DNA from: Methylibium sp965279545
GTDB taxonomy: Bacteria; Pseudomonadota; Gammaproteobacteria; Burkholderiales; Burkholderiaceae_C
NCBI RefSeq assembly: GCF_965279545.1
Contig: NZ_OZ257250.1
Location: forward strand, 1,116,001 to 1,180,000
Direction of reading: 5' to 3'
DNA length: 64,000 nt
A model generated the notes under the pieces. That model ran no database searches and was not told the DNA's origin. It saw only the letters and a program-made list of their open reading frames with translations. Both the position numbers and the translations under genes were made by a program. Numbering within the stretch: the first letter of the stretch is position 1; every line of letters starts with the position of its first letter. Positions 46,629 to 55,838 of the stretch are shown here, in pieces.

Positions 46629-48077
46629 TCAGGGGGCGCGCTTGAGCCGGATGTGCGCGACCAGGCCGCCGTCGCTCGCGTTGGCGATCTCGAAGCTGCC
46701 GCCCATGCGCTGCACGGCCTTCTCGACGATCGCCAGCCCCAGCCCGGCACCGGTGGCCGCGGTGCGGGCCGCATCGCCGCGGAAGAACGGCGTGGTCAGC
46801 TGCTTGAGCTTCTGCGGCGGCACCCCGGGGCCATGGTCACGCACGCTGACGATGACCCAGGGCCCGGTGCGCGCATAGCTGACCACCACGCGGGCGATGC
46901 CGTCGATGCCGCGGCCGTAGCGGCGCGCGTTCTCGAACAGGTTGCCGAGCACGCGGCCGAGTTCGGTGTCGTCGGCCATCACGCGGGTGTCGATCGCCAC
47001 GCGCGACTCGATGCGGATCTGCGCCGGATCACGGAAGGCCGAAAGCTCGCGGTCGACCACGCTGCTCAGGTGCACCGGCACCAGCTTCACCTCGCCGGGC
47101 CGCGCGTAGTCCATGAACTTGTCGATGATCGCGTCGAGCTGGTCGATGTCGGCCGCCATGTTGCGCTTGGCTTCCTCGTCGACGACGCTCATCTCGGTTT
47201 CCAGGCGCATGCGCGCCAGCGGCGTGCGCAGGTCGTGGCTGATGCCGGCCAGCATCACCGCGCGGTCCTCCTCGACCTTGGCCAGCTCCCGCGCCATGCG
47301 GTTGAAGCCCATGTTGACCTCGCGGATCTCGCTGGTCATGGTCTGCTCGTCCAGGCGCGACTCGAACTCGCCGTCGCGGATGCGGCTGGCCGCGAACGAC
47401 AGCTCCTTCAGCGGCCGGTTGATCAGGCCGGCGATCACCGCCGAGCCCAGCAGCGTGGCGATCAGCGCGATGCTGGTCCAGACGAAATAGGTGCTGCCGG
47501 CCACGGCCTCCACCCGCTTGGGGTCGGCCTGCAGCCAGAATGGATCGTGCTCGATGTTGAAGCCGACCCACAGCCCCGAGACGCCGTTGACGCTGTTGGC
47601 CACCAGCGTGTCGGGGCCCAGGCGGGAGCGCAACTCCTGCCCGACGGCCCGGCTGAAGCGGTCGACCTCGAAGGGCTCGTACTTGTCGTTGGGCTCGCGC
47701 GGCACGATCTTGACCGACTCCTGGTCGCTCATCGTCTTGACCAGCGTCACGCGGTTGATCGCATCGGCGTAGCGCAAGCCGGCGCGCGACAGGTTCACCA
47801 GGCTCGCGAGCTGCCGGGCCGCCTGCACCGCGCGCGGCTCGAATTCGAGTGCGCGGAAGGTCTGCATCCAGGCGAAGATGCCGCCGCACAGCAGCACCGC
47901 GAGCAGGATGAAGGTGCGCCAGAACAGGGTCATGGCGAACCGGGGCAGCAAATGCCATTCGTCCTCGGCGAGGTCGGCAGAACGCTCCAATACCGAACGC
48001 GAGCGGTGCTGTGGCGGGCGGGCGGTACCGCGCGAGGCCCGCCGCACCCGCTCGCTCGAGAGGCCGGGGTCAACCAT
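46629..48077 (-). CDS. EnvZ-like sensor histidine kinase
   Basis: 482 residues, or 434 if it starts at 47933 (MTLFWRTFILLAVLL). Two transmembrane helices flank a periplasmic domain of about 130 residues. Then come HAMP (LINRPLKELSFAASRIRDGEFE), the HisKA box MLAGISHDLRTPLARMRLETEM with the phosphorylated His, and the ATP-binding motifs NLFENARRYG, DHGPGVPPQ and GAGLGLAIVEKAV. The response regulator gene is 45 bases upstream. The long N-terminal extension is Arg-rich and may not be translated. Confidence 0.92.
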   Translation of the reverse strand: MVDPGLSSERVRRASRGTARPPQHRSRSVLERSADLAEDEWHLLPRFAMTLFWRTFILLAVLLCGGIFAWMQTFRALEFEPRAVQAARQLASLVNLSRAGLRYADAINRVTLVKTMSDQESVKIVPREPNDKYEPFEVDRFSRAVGQELRSRLGPDTLVANSVNGVSGLWVGFNIEHDPFWLQADPKRVEAVAGSTYFVWTSIALIATLLGSAVIAGLINRPLKELSFAASRIRDGEFESRLDEQTMTSEIREVNMGFNRMARELAKVEEDRAVMLAGISHDLRTPLARMRLETEMSVVDEEAKRNMAADIDQLDAIIDKFMDYARPGEVKLVPVHLSSVVDRELSAFRDPAQIRIESRVAIDTRVMADDTELGRVLGNLFENARRYGRGIDGIARVVVSYARTGPWVIVSVRDHGPGVPPQKLKQLTTPFFRGDAARTAATGAGLGLAIVEKAVQRMGGSFEIANASDGGLVAHIRLKRAP

Positions 48078-48122
48078 GAAGGGCGCTCATCGATGAAGCT
48101 GCAAGCGGGCCGGTCGGCCACT

Positions 48123-48860
48123 TCAAGCGGCACCGTCCGGCACGAACACGTAGCCCACGCCCCAGACGGTCTGGATGTAGCGCGGCTGCGCCGGATCGGG
48201 CTCGATCATCTTGCGCAGGCGGGAGATCTGCACGTCGAGGCTGCGATCGAAGGGCTCGAACTCGCGGCCGCGTGCCAGCTGCGCGAGCTTGTCGCGCGAC
48301 AGCGGCTGGCGCGGGTGGCGCACCAGCGCCTTGAGCATCGAGAACTCGCCGGTGGTCAGCGCGATCTGCTCGCCGTCCTTGGTCAGGCGGCGCAGCGCGA
48401 GGTCGAACTCGAACGGGCCGAAGCTGACGGTCTGGGCCTCCTTGGCCGGCGCGCCGGGCGCTTCCAGCGTGGGGCGGCGGCGCAGCACCGCGTTGATGCG
48501 GGCCAGCAGCTCGCGCGGGTTGAAGGGCTTGGGCAGGTAGTCGTCGGCGCCGACCTCGAGGCCGACGATGCGGTCCACGTCCTCGACCTTGGCGGTCAGC
48601 ATGATGATCGGCGTGGTGTCGTTGTTGGCGCGCAGCCGGCGGCAGATCGACAGACCGTCTTCGCCGGGCAGCATCAGGTCGAGCACGATCAGGTCGACCG
48701 TGTCGCGCGTCATCACGCGGTTCAGCGCCTTGGCGTCCTCGGCCAGCAGCACTTCGAAACCCTCCTGCGTGAGGTAGCGGCGCAGCAGATCGCGGATGCG
48801 GGCGTCGTCGTCGACGACGGCGATGCGGTCCGGGCGCTGGCTGTTGGCGGTGGCGTTCAT
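48123..48860 (-). CDS. ompR: OmpR-like response regulator
   Basis: 245 residues. The receiver domain has VVDDDARIRDLLRRYL, the phosphorylated Asp in LIVLDLMLPGEDGLS, and the KPFNPRELLARI lysine. The C-terminal winged helix (about 150-240) ends DVQISRLRKMIEPDPAQPRYIQTVWGVGYVFV, as in OmpR. The ATG at 48860 gives the family N terminus. With the downstream kinase it forms an EnvZ/OmpR-type system; the regulated genes are not evident here. Confidence 0.93.
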   Translation of the reverse strand: MNATANSQRPDRIAVVDDDARIRDLLRRYLTQEGFEVLLAEDAKALNRVMTRDTVDLIVLDLMLPGEDGLSICRRLRANNDTTPIIMLTAKVEDVDRIVGLEVGADDYLPKPFNPRELLARINAVLRRRPTLEAPGAPAKEAQTVSFGPFEFDLALRRLTKDGEQIALTTGEFSMLKALVRHPRQPLSRDKLAQLARGREFEPFDRSLDVQISRLRKMIEPDPAQPRYIQTVWGVGYVFVPDGAA

Positions 48861-49093
48861 GGGCACTCCTGCATTTGTAACAGCGGCGATTGTGCGCACC
48901 GAACATCGGTCAAACCGGGCGCCTTTCCCGCTGTTACATATCTTGCGCCTTGCGGCGCCGGCAGCGCAATCGGGGCTGGCCGGCGGCGAAGCGGCGCTGT
49001 GCGACAGTGTCGACACGGGCGCCGGCGGCCGGCGTGAAAACGCGTGGGTGTGTTGCGGCCCGGGGGATGTCTTCAGATCTTGAAAGGACCACC

Positions 49094-49819
49094 GTGATCC
49101 ATCGTCTTGTGCCCCGCGGGCTGCGCCCGTCGCTGGTCGCCGTCGTGCTGGCGGCCTCGCTGCCGGCCGCGCAGGCGGCCGATGCGCCGCGCGAGAACCT
49201 CGTGAGCTTCACGACCAGTGCCAGCATCGAGGTCACGAAAGACCTGCTCGGCATCACGCTGCAGGCGGTGCGCGACGGCAACGACGCAACCGCCGTGCAG
49301 GCGCAGCTGAAGAAGCTGCTCGATGCCGCGCTGACCGAGGCGAAGAAGGCCGCCCAAGCCGGCGCGCTGGAGGTGCGCACCGGCAACTTCTCGCTCTACC
49401 CGCGCTACGGCAAGGACGGCCGCATCAGCGGCTGGCAGGGCCAGGCCGAGCTGGTGCTGGAAGGCAAGGACAGCGAGCGGGTCGCGCAGACCGCCGGCCG
49501 CCTGAGCGGCATGAACATCACCAGCGTGGGCTACAGCATCTCGCGCGAGCTGGCTGAGAAGCACGAGAGCGACGTCACCGGTCAGGCGATCCAGAAGTAC
49601 CGCGCCAAGGCCACCGAGCTGGCGAAGCAGTTCGGCTATGCCGGCTACGCGCTGCGCGAGGTGAATGTGCAGATGGCCGACAGCGGCGGCGGGCCCCGCC
49701 CGGTGCTCTACCGTGCGAAGAACGAGATGTCGATCGCCTCGGATGCGCCGGTGCCGGTCGAGCCCGGCAAGGGCACGATCAGCGCGACGGTGAGCGGGAG
49801 CGTGCAGCTCACACGCTGA
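49094..49819 (+). CDS. SIMPL-domain (DUF541) periplasmic protein
   Basis: 241 residues from a GTG start at 49094 that has AAGGA six bases upstream. The signal peptide ends near AAQA (about residue 28). The mature part is a SIMPL/DUF541 domain: LVSFTTSASIEVTKDLLGITLQAV, YPRYGKDGRISGWQGQAELVLEGKD, AEKHESDVTGQAIQKYRAKATELAKQFGYAGYALREVNV. Homologues such as BP26 and YggE are periplasmic and have been linked to oxidative-stress tolerance. The function here is unknown. Confidence 0.85.
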   Translation: MIHRLVPRGLRPSLVAVVLAASLPAAQAADAPRENLVSFTTSASIEVTKDLLGITLQAVRDGNDATAVQAQLKKLLDAALTEAKKAAQAGALEVRTGNFSLYPRYGKDGRISGWQGQAELVLEGKDSERVAQTAGRLSGMNITSVGYSISRELAEKHESDVTGQAIQKYRAKATELAKQFGYAGYALREVNVQMADSGGGPRPVLYRAKNEMSIASDAPVPVEPGKGTISATVSGSVQLTR

Positions 49820-49842
49820 GCGCGCGGCTGATCGCATTGACT

Positions 49843-49868
49843 CCCTCTCCCCGTTGGCGGGGAGAGGG
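49843..49868. terminator. Perfect hairpin between convergent genes, REP-like sequence
   Basis: CCCTCTCCCCG, TTGG loop, CGGGGAGAGGG: an 11-bp perfect stem between the SIMPL gene (+) and the 3-hydroxybutyrate dehydrogenase gene (-). This motif, followed by CCGGGGTGAGGGG, is of a type widely scattered in beta- and gamma-proteobacterial genomes. It probably works as a bidirectional terminator. Confidence 0.7.
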
Positions 49869-49909
49869 CCGGGGTGAGGGGCCCGCGGGCGACAGCCCGG
49901 CGGTGCCGG

Positions 49910-50692
49910 CTACTGCGCCGTCCAGCCGCCGTCCATCGCCCAGGCCTGGCCCTTGACGTTGGCGGCGGCCGGCGAGCAGAGGAAGACCGCCAGCTCGCCG
50001 AGCTGCTCGGGCGTGGTGAACTGCAGCGAGGGCTGTTTTTCGCCGAGCAGTTCCTTCTCGGCCTGAGCGACGGCGATGCCTTCGTTCGCCGAGCGGTCGT
50101 CGATCTGCTTTTGCACCAGCGGCGTCAGCACCCAGCCGGGGCAGATGGCATTGACCGTGATGCCGGTGGTCGCCGTCTCGAGCGCGATCGACTTGGTGAA
50201 GCCGACGAGGCCGTGCTTGGCCGCCACGTAGGCGCTCTTGCCGGCCGAGGCCACCAGGCCGTGGGCCGAGGCGATGTTGAGGACGCGGCCCCAGTTCTTC
50301 TGGCGCATCTGCGGGATCGCCAGCCGCGTCGTGTGGAAGGCCGAGCTCAGGTTGATCGCGATGATCGCGTCCCACTTCGCCGTGGGGAAGTCCTCGACGT
50401 TCGCCACGTGCTGGATGCCGGCGTTGTTGACCAGGATGTCGACGCCGCCGAAATCGGCCGCGGCATAGGCCATCATCGCCTCTATCTCGGCCGGCTTGCT
50501 CATGTCGGCACCGTGGTAGCCGACCCGGGCGCCGTGGGCCTGGCCGGCGGCGCGAACCTCCGCCAGCGGCTCCTCGCTGTTGCCGAAGCCGTTGAGGATG
50601 ATGTTGGCGCCCTGGCGGGCCAGGCAGAGCGCGATGCCGAGGCCGATTCCGCTGGTCGAGCCGGTGACGAGTGCGGTCTTGCTGTTCAACAT
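49910..50692 (-). CDS. hbdH: 3-hydroxybutyrate dehydrogenase
   Basis: 260-residue short-chain dehydrogenase. It interconverts 3-hydroxybutyrate and acetoacetate with NAD, a step in PHB breakdown. NAD-binding TGSTSGIGLGIA, the active-site strand NNAGIQHVANVEDFP, and the catalytic Ser-Tyr-Lys in SAHGLVASAGKSAYVAAKHG are all present, with LLGEKQPSLQF typical of the BDH branch. The gene is divergent from the hydrolase gene. Confidence 0.93.
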   Translation of the reverse strand: MLNSKTALVTGSTSGIGLGIALCLARQGANIILNGFGNSEEPLAEVRAAGQAHGARVGYHGADMSKPAEIEAMMAYAAADFGGVDILVNNAGIQHVANVEDFPTAKWDAIIAINLSSAFHTTRLAIPQMRQKNWGRVLNIASAHGLVASAGKSAYVAAKHGLVGFTKSIALETATTGITVNAICPGWVLTPLVQKQIDDRSANEGIAVAQAEKELLGEKQPSLQFTTPEQLGELAVFLCSPAAANVKGQAWAMDGGWTAQ

Positions 50693-50742
50693 GGTCTGGG
50701 TGCTCCTTGCGTTGGGTAGGATGATTATCGAGAGGAAACCCT

Positions 50743-51633
50743 ATGACCGACCCCCGACTCGACCATGTTCATTGCCTGGACACCCAGGGCCTGCACCGCA
50801 TGGCCTACTGGGAGTGGGGTGCGCGCGACAACCCGCGGGTGGTCGTTTGCGTGCACGGGCTGACACGCCAGGGCCGCGATTTCGACACCCTGGCCCGGGC
50901 GCTGGCGCCCGACTACCGCGTCGTCTGCCCCGACGTCGCGGGGCGGGGGCGGTCCGACTGGCTGGCCGACCCGATGGGCTACCAGGTGCCTGCCTATGTG
51001 TCCGACATGGTGGCGCTGCTGGCGCGCCTCGGTGCGGCGCAGGTCGACTGGGTGGGCACCTCGATGGGCGGGCTGATCGGCCTGGGTGTGGCTTCGCTGC
51101 GCGACAGCGCGGGCGGCTCGCTGGTGCGCCGCCTGCTGCTCAACGACGTGGGGCCGGCACTGGGCGCCGACGCCATCCAGCGCATCGGCACCTACGTCGG
51201 TGCGCCCAAGCGCTACGCCAGCGTCGATGAGGCGGCCGACTACCTGTGGAGCATCTCCAAGGGCTTCGGGCCGCACAGCCGCGAGCAGTGGCTGGCGCTG
51301 ACGACGCCTCAACTCAAGACGGTGCATGACGAGCAGGGCGACGGCTTCGTCTCGCACTACGACCCGCGCATCGGCCTGCTCTTCAAGGCCGTCACGCCGG
51401 CACTGGCCGCGGCCGGCGAGGCACTGCTGTGGCAGCGCTACGACAGCCTGCGCTGCCCGACGCTGGTGCTGCGCGGGGCCGAGTCCGACCTGCTGTCGCA
51501 CGAGACGGCGTTGGCCATGACGCAGCGCGGACCGAAGGCGCGCCTGGTCGAGCTGGCCGGGATCGGCCATGCGCCGACGCTGGTGGCCCCCGACCAGGTG
51601 GCGCTCGTGCAGGAGTTCCTCGCCTCGCCATGA
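50743..51633 (+). CDS. Alpha/beta hydrolase
   Basis: 296 residues. Oxyanion-hole region VCVHGLTRQGRDFD, nucleophile elbow WVGTSMGGLIGL (Ser), acid Asp in LRGAESDLLSHE and catalytic His in GIGHAPTL. The preferred substrate is unknown. The stop overlaps the relA start (ATGA), so the two are translationally coupled, and homologous hydrolase-relA pairs seem common in this order. Confidence 0.88.
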   Translation: MTDPRLDHVHCLDTQGLHRMAYWEWGARDNPRVVVCVHGLTRQGRDFDTLARALAPDYRVVCPDVAGRGRSDWLADPMGYQVPAYVSDMVALLARLGAAQVDWVGTSMGGLIGLGVASLRDSAGGSLVRRLLLNDVGPALGADAIQRIGTYVGAPKRYASVDEAADYLWSISKGFGPHSREQWLALTTPQLKTVHDEQGDGFVSHYDPRIGLLFKAVTPALAAAGEALLWQRYDSLRCPTLVLRGAESDLLSHETALAMTQRGPKARLVELAGIGHAPTLVAPDQVALVQEFLASP

Positions 51634-53909
51634 AGACCGGCCTCGCGGACGCCGTCGACGCGGCGCCGATCGTGATGCTCGCCGGCGACGTGGCCGGCGA
51701 GACGGCCACTGCGCCGCCGCCGGGCGCCGGGGACAACGCGGTGCCGGACTCGGTGCTGGTGCGCGCGCGCGCCTTCGCCGAACCCTTGCTCGCGGGCGAG
51801 CGCTTCGACACCGGCGAGGACGCGCTGGCGCACGCCGACGGCGTGGCGGCGATCCTGCAGGCCATCGGCGCGGCGCCGTCGATGCGGGCCGCGGCCTACC
51901 TGGTCTACGCGGGCGAGTACCTTGCGAAGCCCGAGGAGGTTATCGCCAAGGCCTACGGCGAGAGCTACGCGAGCCTGGTCGCGCACACCCGCAAGCTGGT
52001 GCAGGTGCAGCGCAGCGCGCGCGAGGCGCTCGGCGACGCCGCGCTCGACGCCGCGCAGCAGGCCGCGCAGGTGGAGCGCGTGCGCAAGATGCTGCTGGCG
52101 TTCTCGCGCGACCTGCGCGTGGTGCTGCTGCGGCTGGCCTCGCGGCTGCAGACGCTGCGCTACTACGCCGCCAGCAAGCAGCCCTGTCCGCAGGCGCTGG
52201 CGCGCGAGTCGGCGCAGGTGTTCGCCCCGCTGGCCAACCGGCTCGGCATCTGGCAGATCAAGTGGGAGATCGAGGACCTGGCCTTCCGCTTCCTGCAACC
52301 CGACGAGTACAAGCGCGTTGCAGGCCTGCTCGACGAGAAGCGGGTCGAGCGCGAGCAGGTGATCGAGGGGGCACGAGCGCACCTCGGCCGCGTGCTGAAG
52401 GAAGCCGGCGTGCACGCCGAGGTGCAGGGGCGCCCCAAGCACCTCTACAGCATCTGGAAGAAGATGCAGGGCAAGCAGCTCGGCTTCGAGCGCGTGCTCG
52501 ACGTGCGGGCGCTGCGCGTGATCGTCGACGACGTGCCGGCGTGCTACGCCGCGCTCGGCCGCGTGCACGAGCTGTGGCACGCCTTGCCCGAAGAGTTCGA
52601 CGACTACATCGCCCGGCCCAAGGCGAACGGCTACCAGTCGCTGCACACCGTGGTGCTGGACGAGCAGGACCGGCCGATCGAGATCCAGATCCGCACGGCG
52701 GCGATGCACGAACATGCCGAGAGCGGCATTGCCGCCCACTGGGCCTACAAGGAGGCCGGCGCGCGCGGCTATGCCGGCGTCAGCGCCGGCGGCGACTTCG
52801 AGGAGCAGGTGGCGCAGGCCCGCAAGGCCGTGCTGCGCCAGCTGCTGGCCTGGGAGCGCGAACTGGTCGAGCCCGGCGGCGACGCGGCGGCGGGGCAGGG
52901 GCTGTTCGACGACCGCATCTACGTGTTCACGCCGCAGGCCGCGATCATCGAGCTGCCGGCCGGCGCCACCGCGATCGACTTCGCCTACACGCTGCACACC
53001 GACCTCGGCCACCGCTGCCGCGGCGCACGGGTCGACGGTGCGATGGTGACGCTGAACACGCCGCTCGCCAGCGGGCAAACGGTGGAGATCGTCGCGGTCA
53101 AGGAAGGCGGCCCCTCGCTCGACTGGCTCAACAGCGAGCTCGGCTACCTGCGCAGTTCGCGCGCCAAGACCAAGGTGCGCGCCTGGTTCAACGCCTTGAC
53201 GCAGCAGCACACCGTGGCGCGCGGCCGTGAGGCCGTCGAGAAGCTGCTGCAACGCGAAGGCCGCACGGCGATCAAGCTCGACGAGCTGGCCGCGCAGCTG
53301 GGCTTTCGCAATGCCGACGCGCTGTTCGAGGTGGTCGGCAAGGACGAGTTGTCGCTGCGCACCATCGAGACCCTGCTGCGCCCGCCCGAGCCGCTGCCCG
53401 ACCCCGACGAGCTGCTGGCGCAGCGACTGAGCCGCGGACCGAGCAGCGAGGCAACGCCCAAGGGCGGCGTGCTGGTGGTCGGTGTCGAGTCGCTGCTGAC
53501 GACGCTGGCGCGCTGCTGCAAGCCGGCACCGCCCGACGTGATCGGCGGCTACGTGACGCGCGGCAAGGGCGTGGCCATCCACCGCGTCGGGTGCTCGAAC
53601 TTCCGCCAGATGGCCGGGCGCTCGCCCGAGCGTGTGATCGGCGTGGCCTGGGGCCGGCCGCGCGGTGACGCACCGGCGGTCTACCCGGTCGACGTGAGCG
53701 TCGAGGCCACCGACCGCCAGGGCCTGTTGCGCGACATCTCGGAGTTGTTCGCGAAGGAGAAGATGAACGTCGTCGGCGTGCACACCCAGACAGTCCGGGG
53801 CAGCGCGTGGATGACCTTCACCGTGGAGGTCTCCGATTCGGCGCGGCTGCACGCGGTGCTGGGCGCCGTGTGCCAGGTCAATGGCGTGCGCGGCGCGAGG
53901 CGCCGGTAG
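51630..53909 (+). CDS. relA: GTP pyrophosphokinase RelA, (p)ppGpp synthetase I
   Basis: 759 residues. The N-terminal hydrolase-like domain lacks the HD metal-binding motif (it reads AAYLVYAGEYL), so hydrolase activity is not expected. The synthetase domain has KHLYSIWKKMQGK, the RelA-type acidic motif EEFDDYIARPKANGYQSLHT and IEIQIRTAAMHEHAE. TGS (YVFTPQAAIIELPAGATAIDFAYTLH), a conserved-Cys region (RCCKPAPPDVIGGYVTRGKG) and a C-terminal ACT domain follow. It makes the stringent alarmone on ribosomes during amino-acid starvation. It overlaps the hydrolase gene by four bases. Confidence 0.94.
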   Translation: MKTGLADAVDAAPIVMLAGDVAGETATAPPPGAGDNAVPDSVLVRARAFAEPLLAGERFDTGEDALAHADGVAAILQAIGAAPSMRAAAYLVYAGEYLAKPEEVIAKAYGESYASLVAHTRKLVQVQRSAREALGDAALDAAQQAAQVERVRKMLLAFSRDLRVVLLRLASRLQTLRYYAASKQPCPQALARESAQVFAPLANRLGIWQIKWEIEDLAFRFLQPDEYKRVAGLLDEKRVEREQVIEGARAHLGRVLKEAGVHAEVQGRPKHLYSIWKKMQGKQLGFERVLDVRALRVIVDDVPACYAALGRVHELWHALPEEFDDYIARPKANGYQSLHTVVLDEQDRPIEIQIRTAAMHEHAESGIAAHWAYKEAGARGYAGVSAGGDFEEQVAQARKAVLRQLLAWERELVEPGGDAAAGQGLFDDRIYVFTPQAAIIELPAGATAIDFAYTLHTDLGHRCRGARVDGAMVTLNTPLASGQTVEIVAVKEGGPSLDWLNSELGYLRSSRAKTKVRAWFNALTQQHTVARGREAVEKLLQREGRTAIKLDELAAQLGFRNADALFEVVGKDELSLRTIETLLRPPEPLPDPDELLAQRLSRGPSSEATPKGGVLVVGVESLLTTLARCCKPAPPDVIGGYVTRGKGVAIHRVGCSNFRQMAGRSPERVIGVAWGRPRGDAPAVYPVDVSVEATDRQGLLRDISELFAKEKMNVVGVHTQTVRGSAWMTFTVEVSDSARLHAVLGAVCQVNGVRGARRR

Positions 53910-53987
53910 TCGCTCGCTCCTGCGCTGTCGGGTGCCGTCGCAGGCCAGGCAACAGGCAAGAGAGCCATGCTAAACTGCGAGCTTCGC

Positions 53988-54064
53988 AGGCGCGTAGCTC
54001 AGCTGGTTAGAGCACCACCTTGACATGGTGGGGGTCGTTGGTTCGAGTCCAATCGCGCCTACCA
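53988..54064 (+). tRNA. tRNA-Val (anticodon GAC)
   Basis: 77-base cloverleaf with the CCA encoded. Acceptor arms AGGCGCG and CGCGCCT pair perfectly, then discriminator A and CCA. The D-arm reads GCTCAGCTGGTTAGAGC, the anticodon stem CCACC-TTGACAT-GGTGG gives anticodon GAC, and the T-arm GGTTCGAGTCC is standard. Confidence 0.97.
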
Positions 54065-54086
54065 AATGCGGTAGTGAAATGAAGGG

Positions 54087-54113
54087 CTTGGCGGAGACGC
54101 CAGGTCCTTTTTT
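54087..54113 (+). terminator. Rho-independent terminator after tRNA-Val
   Basis: Seven-pair stem (CTTGGCG/CGCCAGG with one G-T pair, GAGA loop) followed by TCC and a run of six T at 54108-54113, 23 bases past the tRNA 3' end. Confidence 0.8.
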
Positions 54114-54254
54114 CTTGGCGGTAGCAAATGGGTCCGCCAAGTTCATCGGCTCCGGCCGGTTCTTGTTGAGGAGCGCCCGCCGCTGCACCTGCTTGGTGGC
54201 GCCCGCTGCACCGCATGCTGCCGGCTCGCCCTTCCTGTCGTCGACAATGCTCCG

Positions 54255-55832
54255 ATGCAAATGACGGGCGCGGTCTCTGGGTTCGTGCGCGGTGTGGCAT
54301 TCGCGCTCTGCCTGGGCTGCACCGTTGTGATGGCGGCAGACGGGCCACTCTGGTTCGCAGGCGGGCGGCCCGGCCCTCAAGCCCGCCAGGCCGTCGAGCT
54401 TCTTGCCGCGGCCGCCAGCCACGGCCTGGAGCCGCAGGACTACGGCGCGGGCACGCTGCTGCAGGCCGTCACACAGGCCATGCAGGGTCCACCGCCGGAG
54501 CCGGCCACCGTCGCGCAACTGGAGCAGGCGCTGAGCGCAGCGATGCAGAGCTACCTGGTGGACTTGCACGCGGGCCGTATCGACCCGCGACAGATCCACG
54601 AGAACTTCACCCCGCCGCGCCGCGACGACTTCGATCCGGCGGCCTACCTGCGCACTGCGCTGGCAGCGCGGCGACTGCTTGAGGCCGAACGCGAGGCGGC
54701 ACCACGCCTGCCACTCTACGGGCGCCTTCGCGAGGCCCTGGCCCGCTATCGCGAGTTGGTCGATCACCCGGCCTGGCGGCAGCCGCTGCCGCCTTTGGCG
54801 GTCGGTCGGTCGGGCCGAGGAGGCAAGTTGGAGCCTGGGCAGACTTACCCTGGCCTGGCGCCGCTCGCACAGCGACTCGTTGCCCTCGGCGACCTCGCCC
54901 CGGACGCGCCCGTGCTGCCGCGCTACGAAGGCTCGTTGGTCGACGCCGTCGCAGCCTTCCAGCAGCGGCATGGCCTGGGCGCCGACGGTGTGATCGGCAA
55001 GGCCACGCTGGCACAGCTGCAGGTCGGGCCTGCTGCCCGGGTGCGCCAGATCGAGCTGACGCTCGAGCGGCTGCGCTGGACCCCGCTGATGCAGGGGCGG
55101 CGCATGATCGTCGTCAACATTCCCGAGTTCGTGCTCCGTGCCTACGAAGTGCGCGATGGCCGCATCGGCGTCATGCAGGAAATGAAAGTCATTGTCGGCA
55201 AGGCGTTGGACACCCGCACGCCGATGTTCGATGAAGACATCCGATTCATCGAGTTCAGCCCCTACTGGAACGTGCCACCGTCGATCGCGCGCGCCGAGAC
55301 GGTGCCTCGGCTGCGCCGCGAACCAGGCTATTTCGAGCAGCAGGGCTTCGAGTTCGTGGCTTCGGACGGTCGAGTGAGCACGGCACTCTCGTCCGCGAGG
55401 CTCGACGCGGTGCTCACCGGCGAACTGCGCATCCGCCAGCGGCCGGGGCCGCAGAATGCGCTCGGTGACATCAAGTTCGTGTTTCCGAACCGCGACAACA
55501 TCTACCTGCACCACACGCCGGCGACGCAGCTGTTCGGGCGCGACCGTCGTGACCTCAGTCACGGCTGCATACGGGTCGAGGAGCCGGTGGCGCTGGCGAA
55601 GTTCGTGCTGCAGGGGATGCCGGAGTGGACGGAGGAGCGCATCCGCGAGGCCATGGGCAAGGGCGAATCGGCCACACTGCGGCTGGCCGAGCCGCTGCCG
55701 GTGCTGATAGCCTACGGAACCACTCTCGTGAAGGAAGGTCGTGTCTACTTCTTCGAAGACATCTACGGGCATGACCGCCTGCTCGATGCCGCGTTGCGAC
55801 GGCGCGCACAAGGTCGCAAACCAATCAGCTGA
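54255..55832 (+). CDS. L,D-transpeptidase, YcbB/LdtD-like
   Basis: 525 residues. A signal peptide (about 1-28) precedes an N-terminal scaffold domain, a peptidoglycan-binding domain (YEGSLVDAVAAFQQRHGLGADGVIGKATLAQL) and a YkuD catalytic domain with MIVVNIPEFVLRAY, IEFSPYWNVPPSIARAE, IYLHHTPATQLFGRDRRDLSHGCIRVEEP; the catalytic Cys is in SHGCIRV. LdtD makes 3-3 crosslinks in peptidoglycan. The next gene encodes a YcbK-like protein, the same pairing as ycbB-ycbK in E. coli. An ATG six bases further in is also possible. Confidence 0.92.
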   Translation: MQMTGAVSGFVRGVAFALCLGCTVVMAADGPLWFAGGRPGPQARQAVELLAAAASHGLEPQDYGAGTLLQAVTQAMQGPPPEPATVAQLEQALSAAMQSYLVDLHAGRIDPRQIHENFTPPRRDDFDPAAYLRTALAARRLLEAEREAAPRLPLYGRLREALARYRELVDHPAWRQPLPPLAVGRSGRGGKLEPGQTYPGLAPLAQRLVALGDLAPDAPVLPRYEGSLVDAVAAFQQRHGLGADGVIGKATLAQLQVGPAARVRQIELTLERLRWTPLMQGRRMIVVNIPEFVLRAYEVRDGRIGVMQEMKVIVGKALDTRTPMFDEDIRFIEFSPYWNVPPSIARAETVPRLRREPGYFEQQGFEFVASDGRVSTALSSARLDAVLTGELRIRQRPGPQNALGDIKFVFPNRDNIYLHHTPATQLFGRDRRDLSHGCIRVEEPVALAKFVLQGMPEWTEERIREAMGKGESATLRLAEPLPVLIAYGTTLVKEGRVYFFEDIYGHDRLLDAALRRRAQGRKPIS

Positions 55833-55838
55833 CCGACC

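Noticed and set aside
53988..54264. Integration site or element at tRNA-Val
   Set aside because: Downstream of the tRNA there is a normal terminator and then the transpeptidase gene; no integrase gene or repeat of the tRNA 3' end was noticed.
54025..54264. Open frame running from within tRNA-Val
   Set aside because: It starts inside the tRNA and spans its terminator; not a plausible gene.
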